Source: Stentor coeruleus
Lineage: Eukaryota; Ciliophora; Heterotrichea; Heterotrichida; Stentoridae
DNA length: 63,772 nt
Direction: 5' to 3'
Assembly: GCA_001970955.1 (NCBI GenBank)
Contig: MPUH01000343.1
Coordinates: 1 to 63,772 of the forward strand
Below the pieces are notes generated by a model. It did no database searches. It was given only the letters and a program-made list of their open reading frames with translations, and was not told where the DNA came from. This document shows positions 30,701-41,272 of the stretch, piece after piece (position 1 is the stretch's first letter; each line of letters begins with the position of its first letter). Made by a program: the position numbers and the translations under genes.

Positions 30701-33700
30701 CAAAAGTGCAGAATTAGGAATGAAAACTGGGATTGCGAAACTAGTCTTAGATTCAGGAAGGGCTATGTTTAATACAAGTCTTAAAATTGCAGGTTCAGAA
30801 ATGCTCATTGCCCCTATGGCAAAAATGGCAACAATGCTAGTTCAGCTTAAAGAAGACTCAGACCCTGATTTTCTCCTTTTATTTTATAGAGCACTTATAG
30901 AATCTTTAACTAATTCTCAACAGTGGGAAAATGGGGAAAAAATTTTGGAAGATGCATTTTTAATAGTCCCAATGTCGCATCAGAAATGGTTATGGGAAGC
31001 TCAAATTGTTTTTCTCTCAAAACAAGGTAAAAATGTCCTTAATTACCTTTTGCGTATGAAAGAAAGCAACCCATTAATGCAAGCAAAAATATGGGTAAAA
31101 TTAGCTAGGTCATCAGTAGATCCTAAAGAAATAGACTCATCTTATAAAAAAGCTACAGAAATCCTTGAAGGGAATATAGAATGTTCTGATATACTTATAG
31201 AATGGAGTACTTGGCTTCATTCTCGTGGGGAAGATGTTATTGGGAAACTCAAATCAGCAGCTGAGATAATTTTAGATGTAGAAAAAGAAGGTGATGATAG
31301 TGATAGCAAAAGCCAAAGTAGTTACAATTCAAAAGTATCAGCAAAAAGTTCTAGTAAAAGTTCAAGTAAAAAATCAGGAGCTTCAAAAAGTGGGAATTCT
31401 AAAGCTAAGTCTAAAATCACATCAAGAGATGAAGTTGATGGAAACCCAGAAAAACTTAATGTTACGCATTTTGATAGACTAATTCGCATATACATGATGT
31501 TAGGAGAATTAGCACCTAATGCTAATAGACGTAAACAATATAGTCTGAATGCTTTTAATTATATCATAAGAACACTTGAACTTACACTTGGGAGTTTTTC
31601 TAAAGATAAACAGGATTGGGTTGAGTTTAAAATCCCAGACGAAATTTTAGCTGAATTAGAAAAAGCTGAGGACCGAGAAAAACTATGTAAATTCGCTTAT
31701 GATAAAATCAATGTAAGTCATAGTTTACTTAGAAAACTTGCAGAATGGCTTGATGAAGTTTTTCTACAACAATTAGACTGTTTGCTTATATTAGAATACT
31801 TAAAAGTGTTTTCGAAGTTGGTGTTAAAAAGCCCAGCTTATGAGTGGATATATGTGTCTTGGAAACAGAGGATATACAAAAAAATGGGTATAGACAAAGA
31901 GTTTAGTGTTCCTATACCAAAATACACTAGCGACGAAGCTAAAGATATAGGTGAAGAGCTTTTCAAACGGGAAGATTTTATTGAAGCTGAAAAAATCCTC
32001 CGTCCCTCACTAAGTCGTTTTATTCTAGCTAAAATTTCATTTATTCAAGGTAAAATGAAATCCTGTCTTAAACTCCACCAACAAAACCTAGAAGAAAAAA
32101 CTAGCGACTCACTTAAAACCATACCTGAAGTATCCCAACACTTAATATCAGTAGGGAAATTCCAAGAAGCTTATACTTTATTACAATCAACAATATCATT
32201 AGTTACTGAATACAAATCAAACAACTCTTTAACTTTTGCATGGATTTTAACCTCAACCCATCTTGCCCTAGCTTATATTTGTGCAATACAAGTTGTATCC
32301 CCAGTAAACACTTCTGATGAAAAAACTAAATATAAATTGCATATATCAGAAGGACTAAAACATTTTCTTCAAACTGCAAAAATGAAAGGATGTAGTGCTG
32401 GTCATATATATCAATATCTTCAATTACATGATTTATTAGTAAAACGTATTGAACATAAATTAGTATCAAAAATTAATCGTGATGTTATGACTAGAAGATT
32501 AGAAAAACTTGGAAGATTAAGGAATTTACTTACAGTATGTAGTTCTATATGTGTTGATTTATTGGATATTGATAATAATGGTGAAGGACAAAGTTTAAGT
32601 GGGGTTATTGATTGGAGAATAGGTGAAGTGACGATGTTAGCTGAGATTATGAGAAAAGAATTAGTGAAAAGGAGTTCTTATGAGAATGTTGTGACGAAAT
32701 ATTTGGATGAAATGGATTTACAGATCCAAGAGGAAAATAGGAAAAAGTCTAAAAATGATAGTGTAGGAGAAATACTTGATGAAGGGATTGAAAGTGCTTT
32801 AAGGTATTTTGAACACTCTTTAGGTAAAATAAAAAACACATCTCCTGTATACCCTTTGATCCAAACATCTAAAGCTATGGCCAAAGCTTTGAATAATGAA
32901 GAGTTTGTTCAGCCAGAACAGTTGTTTTCTATAAAATTCCCTAGTGCTTTATATAAACATCATTTATTAGGATTGTTTGTCAAACATGATGGTGCTGAAG
33001 CTTTTGCTAATATTGTTTATTTACAGTATTCTAGAGCTAGAGAACATTTATTAGAAACTTTTATTAGTAAAGGTAAACAGTGGCTTAAAGATCGACTTCT
33101 TTTATCATTAATGTATCCACAGTCTGTACAAAGTAGTTTATATCCTACAGTGAGTTATGATAGTTTTTTATCATCATCTAATGTTTGGAAGAATTTAAAC
33201 TGGAAACCTAATTTTGATGAAATTAAAGAAAGAATACAACCTAATAGTGCTGTTTTTATATTACAATTCTCAGTTGATATTGTTGATGCTTGGGCTGGGC
33301 TTATGATTGTGGATAAAGATAAAAACACTAGGTATTGGTTTCATTCGAAAAAAGTGTCGACTGAAGAACAGGTTGTCATGGAGGATTTGCTAGAAAAGTT
33401 TAGGGTTTATAAGAATTTTGTGTTTAAAAATCCTATTGCTGATGAAGAAGAACAGGAAAGCCATTGGATTGAAGCTGAGAAGAAACTTGAAGAAATTGTA
33501 GCGAAAATCAGGGAAATAAGTTCATGGATGGAAGGTATTATTGAGTATTTAAACCCTGAAGCACCTGTAGAAATACAAGAAGAACATCCTAAGAAAAAAG
33601 GTGCAGCTCCAGTTAAAGGTAAAGCTGATGATAAAGCTATGGACTCAGGGCTTCCTTTACCAAGTAGTGGGGTTAGTACTTTATACCTTTGTATAGACTC

Positions 33701-34337
33701 AAGGTTTATTGAACTTCCTTGGGAATGCTTACCTTTTTTATCAATAGTTCCAATAATAGTCAGAGATTTTTCATTAGTAAATCTAGACTACAGACAAGCC
33801 CATTCATTGAATTTTACAAAAGATACTCTAAAATATGTTATAGAAAAACCATTAGAAAATAAAAGCTCTGAACTTTCTGATAAACTTTCACAAGAATTAA
33901 ACACGGCGAAATTCGAAGGATATAGAGTGACATCGACTGGACAATGGGAAAAAGTTTGTTCACAAGCTTCTTTACTTATAAACTTACAAAGCTCTGGGAT
34001 TGATTTACAGTCTTGCTCATCATTATCATGTATTTCATGTTGTAGAGGTTTGATTGCTTTAGACTCTTTTAATACTTTGAAAAAGTATATGAAAAAAGCT
34101 GTTGCCAGTGAACCTGGGCTTAATGAAATGATGACTTTACTTGGATGCAATTCAATTATACATAATACTTGGAGTATTAGTCAGAATATAGGGATTGAAT
34201 GTGTTAGTGCACTTTGGAAAAGCTTGAGTACTGGACAGAGCATTGGAGGATCTTTGTATAAGTATAAGCAAACTTTAAGACCTGCTTTTATGTTTAGTAT
34301 ACAACAATATGGACTGCCATATACTAGGATATCATAA
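27762..34337 (+). CDS. CFAP46: CFAP46, central-pair C1d complex protein
   Basis: A 2191-residue frame from ATG 27762 with no detectable intron. It is helical and TPR-like over most of its length. Segments such as LLEEVRYLWQNRETDQTYPD and the N-terminal repeats, and RLSWYSVAEFLYGEVLVQLV near residue 945, are as in CFAP46 (TTC40/FAP46). In cilia, CFAP46 sits in the C1d projection of the central-pair microtubules with CFAP54, CFAP74 and CFAP221 and affects beating. A Ser/Lys-rich low-complexity insert lies near residues 1176-1230. The C-terminal 300 residues contain SRFIELPWECLPFL (about 1985) and end in SLYKYKQTLRPAFMFSIQQY, reminiscent of a CHAT-like fold. It is somewhat shorter than the roughly 2700-residue human protein. 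Confidence 0.85.
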   Translation: MASVDEFKVRALLEEVRYLWQNRETDQTYPDKARKLFDEADTIVRSKSRIVSQQLSLQVLVILSETGMMLEDRNEVAERLLDLYFQYPSPLDQFYVKALLAYGQLQAFKVKTKLLKGQDAIDQTKLAYTYIQKAVEVIVKPENKQKYLFLVYNTSVAVWNMLRPMLLPGFAKSFIENLEKMSALLEEMDDIDISWRIRYLQALANAYLDIDRKADAQKVLDKIWDIMKRKGQVNYVETLWRMKVHVNKENAGIVGGLRKEAETSKSDLKFFVAVQQIRSGGIPDAQVEKEIQGLLQLKPGPEGLAEIGRAALQYNLMAISKQCLDAVESSRQPSLRARVWHEYTKAEYLVKDSPEQIDKTTGMKFTPAQLKAKECERRIDALKIVDRAMVANKRLNDPGVTTEGCILIWNIGKPLLTPSSREHVYKAFQTASSYLEALDSPLHELRIFIYMELAKYELEQGFIAKAESQIIKASVLDATNFKITTPANENENVKTLQRTYERMLYPLSKKLELKKNIYKEPDRLYEQAWLDIENARNMKNQAARETVLKKAADKILKDLEPVEKLEADLVEEEKQERNKQKKYQSYKDLKLKYMISGDLAEVAYETALYDLASQMAEYSLSHEWDPLKEIDLISMQANSHFILAKCKAQRIMNSGFEPGFLNGVALNSQPSETVEHCPEEITDLKRQVLVHIKQGAKLGVSISQSWICFNAGVTYWNIYLNVVRYPLFEKHIFTDAVDAMKNLIDIMNTQIEKQVLAAQPGVLAPFNRSTDFKYPQKLQIFSEIGIMLSKILYAAGTVDEGVKICDLLLTKPIGPQYRKELERIKGACIAVKAPAQQKGAAKPAESSTAEVLSLMESARAMRKDPAKKVMLLDNLKKANSLLQTWAVNDTDENELILHAEMWCKLGRQTFEAVELNKLALVCAQRALIYKDKGVPKQRRLSWYSVAEFLYGEVLVQLVDEKKQEKESQNALRTAALEHFVKSAELGMKTGIAKLVLDSGRAMFNTSLKIAGSEMLIAPMAKMATMLVQLKEDSDPDFLLLFYRALIESLTNSQQWENGEKILEDAFLIVPMSHQKWLWEAQIVFLSKQGKNVLNYLLRMKESNPLMQAKIWVKLARSSVDPKEIDSSYKKATEILEGNIECSDILIEWSTWLHSRGEDVIGKLKSAAEIILDVEKEGDDSDSKSQSSYNSKVSAKSSSKSSSKKSGASKSGNSKAKSKITSRDEVDGNPEKLNVTHFDRLIRIYMMLGELAPNANRRKQYSLNAFNYIIRTLELTLGSFSKDKQDWVEFKIPDEILAELEKAEDREKLCKFAYDKINVSHSLLRKLAEWLDEVFLQQLDCLLILEYLKVFSKLVLKSPAYEWIYVSWKQRIYKKMGIDKEFSVPIPKYTSDEAKDIGEELFKREDFIEAEKILRPSLSRFILAKISFIQGKMKSCLKLHQQNLEEKTSDSLKTIPEVSQHLISVGKFQEAYTLLQSTISLVTEYKSNNSLTFAWILTSTHLALAYICAIQVVSPVNTSDEKTKYKLHISEGLKHFLQTAKMKGCSAGHIYQYLQLHDLLVKRIEHKLVSKINRDVMTRRLEKLGRLRNLLTVCSSICVDLLDIDNNGEGQSLSGVIDWRIGEVTMLAEIMRKELVKRSSYENVVTKYLDEMDLQIQEENRKKSKNDSVGEILDEGIESALRYFEHSLGKIKNTSPVYPLIQTSKAMAKALNNEEFVQPEQLFSIKFPSALYKHHLLGLFVKHDGAEAFANIVYLQYSRAREHLLETFISKGKQWLKDRLLLSLMYPQSVQSSLYPTVSYDSFLSSSNVWKNLNWKPNFDEIKERIQPNSAVFILQFSVDIVDAWAGLMIVDKDKNTRYWFHSKKVSTEEQVVMEDLLEKFRVYKNFVFKNPIADEEEQESHWIEAEKKLEEIVAKIREISSWMEGIIEYLNPEAPVEIQEEHPKKKGAAPVKGKADDKAMDSGLPLPSSGVSTLYLCIDSRFIELPWECLPFLSIVPIIVRDFSLVNLDYRQAHSLNFTKDTLKYVIEKPLENKSSELSDKLSQELNTAKFEGYRVTSTGQWEKVCSQASLLINLQSSGIDLQSCSSLSCISCCRGLIALDSFNTLKKYMKKAVASEPGLNEMMTLLGCNSIIHNTWSISQNIGIECVSALWKSLSTGQSIGGSLYKYKQTLRPAFMFSIQQYGLPYTRIS

Positions 34338-34832
34338 TAATAGGAAAAAACTTAAATGTGGAATATGAAATTTTATTGTGAAAATTAAGAAGGGATCAGG
34401 CGATTATAATTAGTGTTATAGAATAGAAAATGTGTAATTTAAAATGGAATGATGGATTTGTTTTAAAATGTGCGTTAAAATTTTGATTAAAATTAAGGTT
34501 TTTGTATTTTGTGAAGATAATTATGCGTAAAAAGATAATTTGTTTATCTTTGTCTAATTGTCGAAAATAACTCTTAAGTTAAAAAAAAAATTTTCAAGAT
34601 AAGGATCCTTAGGCTCCTTAAACCTAAATTATCAACTTTTTTCTTTAGTTTTTCAAAATAAGATTTTTAGTTTAATCAATTTTTTACTTTCTTTTTCTTA
34701 GGAGAAATCCTTATGAAATTATTTTATTTTTGATTTTCTAAATTTGCCTTAGTTTTCTAAGTCCTGGTCCTTGCTATTCATGTTTGGTTTTGTTATTCAT
34801 GTTTTGTTTTTTCTTTATTTCTAACAAAATCT
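34338..34832. other. intergenic spacer
   Basis: G/T-rich 3' flank of CFAP46, then T-rich low-complexity DNA around 34560-34860. No gene is seen. Confidence 0.45.
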
Positions 34833-35045
34833 TTAATATTTTGGATGTATAGCATAATAAATAAAAAGTATTCCATTATCACAAATTTGCTCAAATCCTG
34901 CAGATTCTAATATTAGTTAGGTATAATTCTATAATAAAATACTGTCTAAAGATATCTTCTGAATCATATACTAAAAGTTTATAATTCTTCCGATGATTTT
35001 CTACAATTTCTCTACAAACTTCATCCACGAAGCATTTTGGATTTT
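34833..35045 (-). pseudogene. decayed fragment, possibly PUB-domain-like
   Basis: On the minus strand KCFVDEVCREIVENHRKNYK leads through LLVYDSEDIFRQYFIIELYL and TNI. After a shift of frame near 34910 it continues as LESAGFEQICDNGILFIYYA up to IHPKY and a TAA (34833-34835). The order R-x-I-x-x-N, N-Y-K-x-L, F, L-x-x-x-GFE, ILF resembles a PUB domain (found in PNGase and UBX proteins), but the match is short. No start codon or continuation is visible. It is read as a remnant. Confidence 0.3.
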
Positions 35046-35396
35046 AATTGATTACACTTTGCAAACTTTAAGCTCATCCTTGAGATAATTAAAATCTTAT
35101 TGGCCTTTCTATTTCTTCTTGGCTTTTTTCCCATGATCTTAAAAACAAAGTATGCTAAGATAAAATTGAATTAGGAATACACTGTATTATAATAAATTTA
35201 AGTTTTTAATAAGAAGTATAAAAAGCTTGAATTATGAATTCAATTATTGGAAAGCTAAGAAAACTGATAGAAAAACACTCTCGTCTAGTCATCAGATTCA
35301 CCCAATTTTTAATGAACCAAATTAAATACTTTTAGATTAAGAAAATCACAATTATTTATTCTGATCACCAGAATTAAGAGTTGTTGCTTAATTATA
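35046..35396. other. 5' flank of kelch receptor gene A
   Basis: AT-rich DNA with no open frame of note. It does not obviously match the 5' flank of copy B (41.0-41.27 kb), suggesting the duplication boundary or later divergence lies here. Confidence 0.4.
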
Positions 35397-38300
35397 ATGT
35401 TAGTATATTGGCTGAAAATAGTATTTGCTCTAGATATAGCAAAATTACCTTCAACTGGCAGTCCACCTAACCGTCTTACTGGGGCAACTGCAGTACACGA
35501 TGATATTGAAAATCGTATAATCACTTTTGGGGGCTTTGACTATCAACTTAACCAATACACCTCAGAACTCAAAACATTTTCTCTTAAATCACTAGAATGG
35601 GGAATACTCACAGCTCATTCTAACATAATCCCCCCAGGTCTTGATTTTGCCCAAATGTATTTACGTGAAGATCGAAGACTCTTTGTTTTCTTTGGGGCAA
35701 GTGGCTCAGGAAACAATAACGAAGTCTATAGCTATGATTTACTAAAATATACATGGAAAATTGAAGAACTTACTGGATATCGAATGCTTGGTAGATTTCG
35801 TTTTGCTTTTACATCATTTACATATAATAATATCACTTATGTCGGGATATTTGGTGGTCTTACTGTTGATGAAATGGATCATAATTTGTACTTGTAAGTG
35901 AATATTTAGAGTAAATATGGAAACACTTGAAGCAAGAAAAATGCCTTATAATGATCAAGGACCTTGGATTAGAGTTGGAACAACTTTAACGTATTATAAT
36001 AATACACTTTATATGTATGGGTATATACGTAAAGGACTTGCACCTAATGATGATCAGACAGGAATTTATGCTTATTCATTGATTGAAGAAAAATGGACTT
36101 TGATACCTGCTGGAGATAAACCTGCACCAGAGATGAGATTTGAACATTATGCGTATTTATATAATGATGAAATGTATATCATTTTTGGACTTAGAATAGA
36201 TATCCTTTATGAACGTAGGGATATATGGAAATTCAATTTTAGTAATCAGAGTTGGACTTTAATTTTGAATAATATTAAAGACTATAAAGCTGAATCTGCT
36301 AATGTTATTATAGGATCTAAAGTGTATTTGTTATATGGACGTGAGACTTATACTGTGTTTAATTCAATATTGACTATTGATCTTGCACAAGATATACCAG
36401 TTTTTGAGTATATTTCAGTAAATATGCTCACCCCACTTAAAAGAATGAATCATTGTAGTTTTGTCATAGGCGATTATATGTATATTTTTGGTGGGTTATA
36501 TAGTTATGGAAGCTATTTAAATGATATGTGGAGATTTCATTTTACTACAGAATATTGGGAACCTGTTATTCCTAATGGTGATATTCCTCCAGCTCGGGCA
36601 CAGTCTGCTTGTGTTAAGACTTCAGGAAATAGTTTTGCAATATTTGGAGGAACTGATGGTATAAACGCATTTGATGACTTATATTTTTATCATGAAAGCT
36701 ATAATACTTGGATTAAAGCACAAGTATCAGGAGATAAACCTTCAGGAAGATGGTCATCATGTATGTGTTATTATGAATATAAATACTTTATAATTGGTGG
36801 GCAAAATATCCAACAAGCATTTAGCGATTTATGGATTTACAGCTATGTTGATGAAAAATATACTCTAGTTAAATCTGATTTTATTACTTTTGGAATAATG
36901 AGGCATAATTGTTGGTTGACTTCTGATACTGATTCTGTTAAAATCAATATTATTGGTGGGGCAACATTTGAGTTTTACCCAAATCCATTTGTGTTTACAG
37001 TTCAGATATTTTCTAATTTATATGTCGAAGTATCAGTTATGTTATATTCACCATATGTTTCTTTCTCTGAAACGAATATTGTCATATCAAAAAATAAATT
37101 GTTTATGGTATATGGGTCTACTTGGAATAAAGTTGCTATGCCTTATTTTAGTGTTTTAGATATGATTACACTTAATGCTGTTACTAAGTTAGCCAAATTA
37201 CAAAGCAATGAAATTTATGGACATACAGTATCACATTATGGGAAAGCTTTTTATATATTCGGTGGAGGAATTTCACATAATATGGGAATCATACCAAATA
37301 TAGTGAGTAATCTGCTCTATAAATTTACCTCAGATGATGATCCTGATTATAAAATTCCTTGTAGCGATGGTACACTTGAACCAGATTGTTTACCTTGCAA
37401 TGAAGGAACTTACTTTATGATAGATCACTGTGAACCATGTCCTAAAGGAACATATTCTCCTTATATTTCCGCTTTATACATAGAACAATGCTTCCCTTGT
37501 CCAGCAGGTACATTTTCCCCAAATGAAGGTTCTGCTTATTGTATTGATTGTCCATGTCAAACTCATTGTCCAATAGGCACATTTGAACCAAAATTATTCA
37601 CTGAAAATCTTATCATGACTAATATCCAACCACTCTCATATTCAGGTCATTCAAAATATATTACAGAAAGTGTGTTAAAAATGTGGTATTTTATCGTCTC
37701 ATTAGGTCTTTTTATTCTATTTATAGCCATTATTTTCAAAAAAATATGGAAACTCTTAAGTAAAGTTGATGTCTTTGCTAATCAACATTCACAAGATTTA
37801 AATGTTCCTATTGTATACAAAAGGACAAATATTGGTGGATTATTTTCTTTATTATTTATTTTAGTAGCTTTTGTATCTATTGCAGGTTCTATAATGAATT
37901 ATACACTTAATAATATAACTGAAATAAAAGCTTTAGTCCCAGTTATAACTTTAGGTGAAAATATTCAAGCTAAATCTATTATGATAACTAGTACATTTTA
38001 TATATATGGAGGTGAATGTGTGAGTAGTATAAATATATGCTCAAAAGATATAGAATACTCAATTAAAGGTATACAATTTTCTAAGGTAGATGCAAATTGT
38101 AAAATTATAGAAAATAATTGTGTTGTGTATTTAGAATTTGATGATTTTCAATTAGAGCAAACTATTGCATCAGTTTATATTGAATTAAAAGAATCTAGAA
38201 GCTATGCAAGTTATATTGGGGTTAATATAACATCTTCTTCATCTATTCCTAATGAAATTAGTAGTGTTTTTATATCTGCAACACCTCCATCTAAAGATTA

Positions 38301-38811
38301 TCTTTTTAGAGGAACAACTCCTACAGTTATGAGTTATAAGTTTACTCCATCAGTTTTTACTTCAGAAAGCACTGAATGGCCGAGTTTTGAAACTGGATTC
38401 CATGTTTCATCATATAATGATGTGGTTATTGGATCTTTAGCAACACAGAAAACGTAAGATTTATAAAGGATTCATAGTCAAGCTTATCTTAGAGTGCATA
38501 TAACTATTGAAAAAAGTGATACAGGGATGACGACTCAGAGGAAATTAAATAGTACTTTGTTTATTTTTGTTGGAGGATTACTTGGATCAGTTTTTGGGTT
38601 TATGGGGATTTTTACAACAGCTATGGCATTTACTGAGGGATTTGTTGGGTATATAAGCAAAAAAGAAGGTAGAAAGGTACTTGTTCAGGACTTGTATAAG
38701 AATATGGAAAAGTTGGGTTATGAGTTTGACAAGTATAAAATTAAACAAGCTAGTAGTAAAATACGCCCAGCATGCTATCAGATAACTACAAATTATATTG
38801 ATCCTAATTAA
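35397..38811 (+). CDS. kelch/Cys-rich membrane receptor-like protein, copy A (two introns)
   Basis: Exons are 35397-35893, 35910-38453 and 38469-38811. The introns are GTAAGTGAATATTTAG (16 nt) and GTAAGATTTATAAAG (15 nt). The product has 1127 residues. A short hydrophobic N-terminus acts as a likely signal peptide. Residues about 40-640 carry kelch blades, each with a GG or FGG turn (IITFGGFDYQLNQ; YMYIFGGLYSYGSYLNDMW; FAIFGGTDGINAFDDLYFY). A Cys-rich GCC2/GCC3 (ephrin-receptor-like) region follows at about 650-720 (CLPCNEGTYFMIDHCEPCPK). TM helices lie near 757-785 and 806-830, and another near 1041 (TLFIFVGGLLGSVFGFMGIF). It looks like a surface adhesion or sensing protein; ligand unknown. 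It is 5' of an importin-alpha-like gene, and the pair is duplicated downstream. Confidence 0.8.
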
Positions 38812-38930
38812 ATCAAATAATTAGATTTTTAAGTATTTCAAATATTTATCTAAAATCTTAATATTTTCAGCATATCCCCATTAATACTATTTCAAAACCC
38901 TTATTTCTAATCACCTAAACTTCACTATTT

Positions 38931-39045
38931 CTTACTATATATAATTTTCTAACTCTTCAAATATTTGAAAACTAAATTCTATCGATANCTTACTATATAT
39001 AATTTTCTAACTCTTCAAATATTTGAAAACTAAATTCTATCGATA
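38931..39045. repeat. 57-nt block repeated across a single N (assembly junction)
   Basis: Identical blocks 38931-38987 and 38989-39045 flank the N at 38988, in the roughly 410-bp spacer between the receptor copy A and the importin-alpha-like copy A. The rest of that spacer (38812-39221) is C/A-rich toward the downstream gene and holds nothing else recognised. Confidence 0.85.
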
Positions 39046-39221
39046 AATTTTTACCCTAATAATCACAGTAAAATTTTCAACTTAAAAGCTTTCAATCAAT
39101 TATTTTAAGTGAAATTCAATAAATATCATTTATCTAATAATCTTATGTCTTCATATCAACTAAAAAAATGAAAATTGATTTGCCATATTAAAATCAATAC
39201 AATATATTCATTTCTGATAAA

Positions 39222-40592
39222 ATGGATTTAGATAACAAAGCTAACCCTGAAGATAACACTGAGATTGAATATAGACTTTCAGCTTTATCTATCAATTCAT
39301 ATAATAATATACCTGAATCCCTAATAAAACCTATTCAAAACATATTATCAAATCAGTACTCAGAAGAATTTGAAGGATTGAATGAGATTAGAAAAATGCT
39401 TTCTTCAATGGAAACCAACTGTATTAATGATGTTGTTAAATCAGGAATAGTTCCAATACTTATAAGAATGGCATATACAAGGCCTTATGAATTTATATAT
39501 CAAGTTTGCTGGGTACTTTGTAATATCGGTAGTGGCGATTCTTCATCAACAAAATACTTAATCAGCATAAGCACTCTTGATTTTTTCGACCAAATCTTCA
39601 ACTTAAATACAAACTCTTATGCTTTATATGATCAAATAGTATGGGCACTAGGGAATATAGCAGGAGATTGTACTGACAATAGATGCATATTATCATCTTC
39701 AAATATTTTCCAAAAACTTTTAGCTTATGCTGATATTCTTCCATTAGATCTTAATGATTATCAAGCAAACCTAATATGGGCTATTTCAAATTGTGTACGT
39801 GGAAACCCTTTACCTAAAGCTGAAATTGCTATTGCTACTGAAAAATATTTTATAAAAGCTTTTCTTTATTTTAATGATATTAATATACTCACAGATGCTT
39901 GTTGGAGTTTATATTATATATCAAATATCGTTTGCAATAATTTACTAGAATGTATAAATATAAGTCAAAAAATTGTAAATTTACTTATTGACCCAATATT
40001 GCAAATTGCAATACCTTTATTTAAGTTGTTAGGGAATATTATTCATGGATGTGATAATAGTTGGAATTATCTTAATGAGTTAAATATTATAAAGGTAATT
40101 TTAAAAGGAATTACACTTGAAAAAAAAGCTTTATGTCGAGAATCTGCTTTTGTAATTTCTAAGTTATGTAGGAGATATCCTAATACTGTTCAGGTTATGA
40201 TAGAACAAAATATGTTTGATTTTTTATTTAAGTTGATTGAAGAAGAAGATTATTCGATGAAAATTGTATTATATTGGGTGTTTTGTGATAGTATTAGTGT
40301 TTCTACATCTCAACAGATAAAAAATATTTATAAAAGAGATTGGATTAGTGAAATGGTTAAGTTTTTGTTTTTTACGAGTGATGAGAATATAAAAGATGCG
40401 GTTTTAGGGACGATTGTTAAGGTTTTGAATTGCTTGGAAAATCATTTTGATAATCAATTTGTATTGTTGTATAATAGGTTGCAGGATTATTCTTGTAAGG
40501 ATGGGAATTTTACTAAAAATTACTATGATTTGGTTGGTTTACTTAGAGAAAAGGGATTTGATAGAAAAAATGAAGGTGAAAGGATGGATTAA
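39222..40592 (+). CDS. importin-alpha-like ARM-repeat protein without IBB domain, copy A
   Basis: A 456-residue intronless frame from ATG 39222. Armadillo repeats of importin-alpha type bind nuclear localisation signals through Trp/Asn pairs on an inner ladder. Here W97/N101, W141/N145 and W186/N190 are kept (CWVLCNIGSGD, VWALGNIAGD, IWAISNCVRG), covering the major site. In the minor-site region the ladder is eroded: SAFVISKLCRR has F310 and K314 where copy B has W and N, and LYWVFCDSIS keeps W352 but has D356 for Asn. The N-terminus is acidic (MDLDNKANPEDNTEIEYRLS) and has no Arg/Lys-rich importin-beta-binding helix. It is therefore not a classical adaptor. It may retain binding of a simple signal, or serve another ARM role. 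Confidence 0.75.
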   Translation: MDLDNKANPEDNTEIEYRLSALSINSYNNIPESLIKPIQNILSNQYSEEFEGLNEIRKMLSSMETNCINDVVKSGIVPILIRMAYTRPYEFIYQVCWVLCNIGSGDSSSTKYLISISTLDFFDQIFNLNTNSYALYDQIVWALGNIAGDCTDNRCILSSSNIFQKLLAYADILPLDLNDYQANLIWAISNCVRGNPLPKAEIAIATEKYFIKAFLYFNDINILTDACWSLYYISNIVCNNLLECINISQKIVNLLIDPILQIAIPLFKLLGNIIHGCDNSWNYLNELNIIKVILKGITLEKKALCRESAFVISKLCRRYPNTVQVMIEQNMFDFLFKLIEEEDYSMKIVLYWVFCDSISVSTSQQIKNIYKRDWISEMVKFLFFTSDENIKDAVLGTIVKVLNCLENHFDNQFVLLYNRLQDYSCKDGNFTKNYYDLVGLLREKGFDRKNEGERMD

Positions 40593-41272
40593 AAATAGGT
40601 TTAGTTTAGTTAAAATTATAGGTTAAAAGTTTACTAGTAAAGAAAATGCTAAGATGTATTTTTTTTATAAGAAATTATTAGACGGATTTAAATAGTTTAT
40701 AATATTTAGAATTTGTGTTTCATATGTATAGAATATATAAATATCATGCTTTTAAGCTTACTATGAAGTTTTAATATGTTTTTAAATTAGAAATTATAGT
40801 CTTTTTAAACTTTTATTCACAAATATACAATCTAATGAGATGATCATAAAATTTCTAGCTCTATAAATATGATTATCAAAAATAAGCATATTGTCAAATT
40901 TTTACAAGAAGCTATACACCAAAAATATGTTTTTTATCTGGATCTTTGAATACTAAATTCAAGTGCAAACAGAATCTCTTGTATATAATAAATAATTAAC
41001 TCGCATCTATATCGACTCTATGACCTTTTAAAAAAATTTAATTGTATTTATAGGCTTTAAGTAAATATAATCTAAATGCTTGTACATAAAATATTCAAGA
41101 ATCCTTAAAAATAAAAATTTCATTCTTTTATAATATTTGGTATATCTATTTCAATTAATAAACCCAAACCTCTTGATACTTTCAATTTCCATTTTTCCAA
41201 ATTTGTTTACCTTATAATTAAATATCTCTCCAAGTTATCATATTAGTTTTAACACAAAATTTCATATATAAA
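40593..41272. other. spacer between the two cassettes
   Basis: About 680 bp of AT-rich DNA between cassette A and cassette B. No gene, RNA or transposon end is recognised; no inverted repeats suggesting a mobile element were noticed at the junction. Confidence 0.45.
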
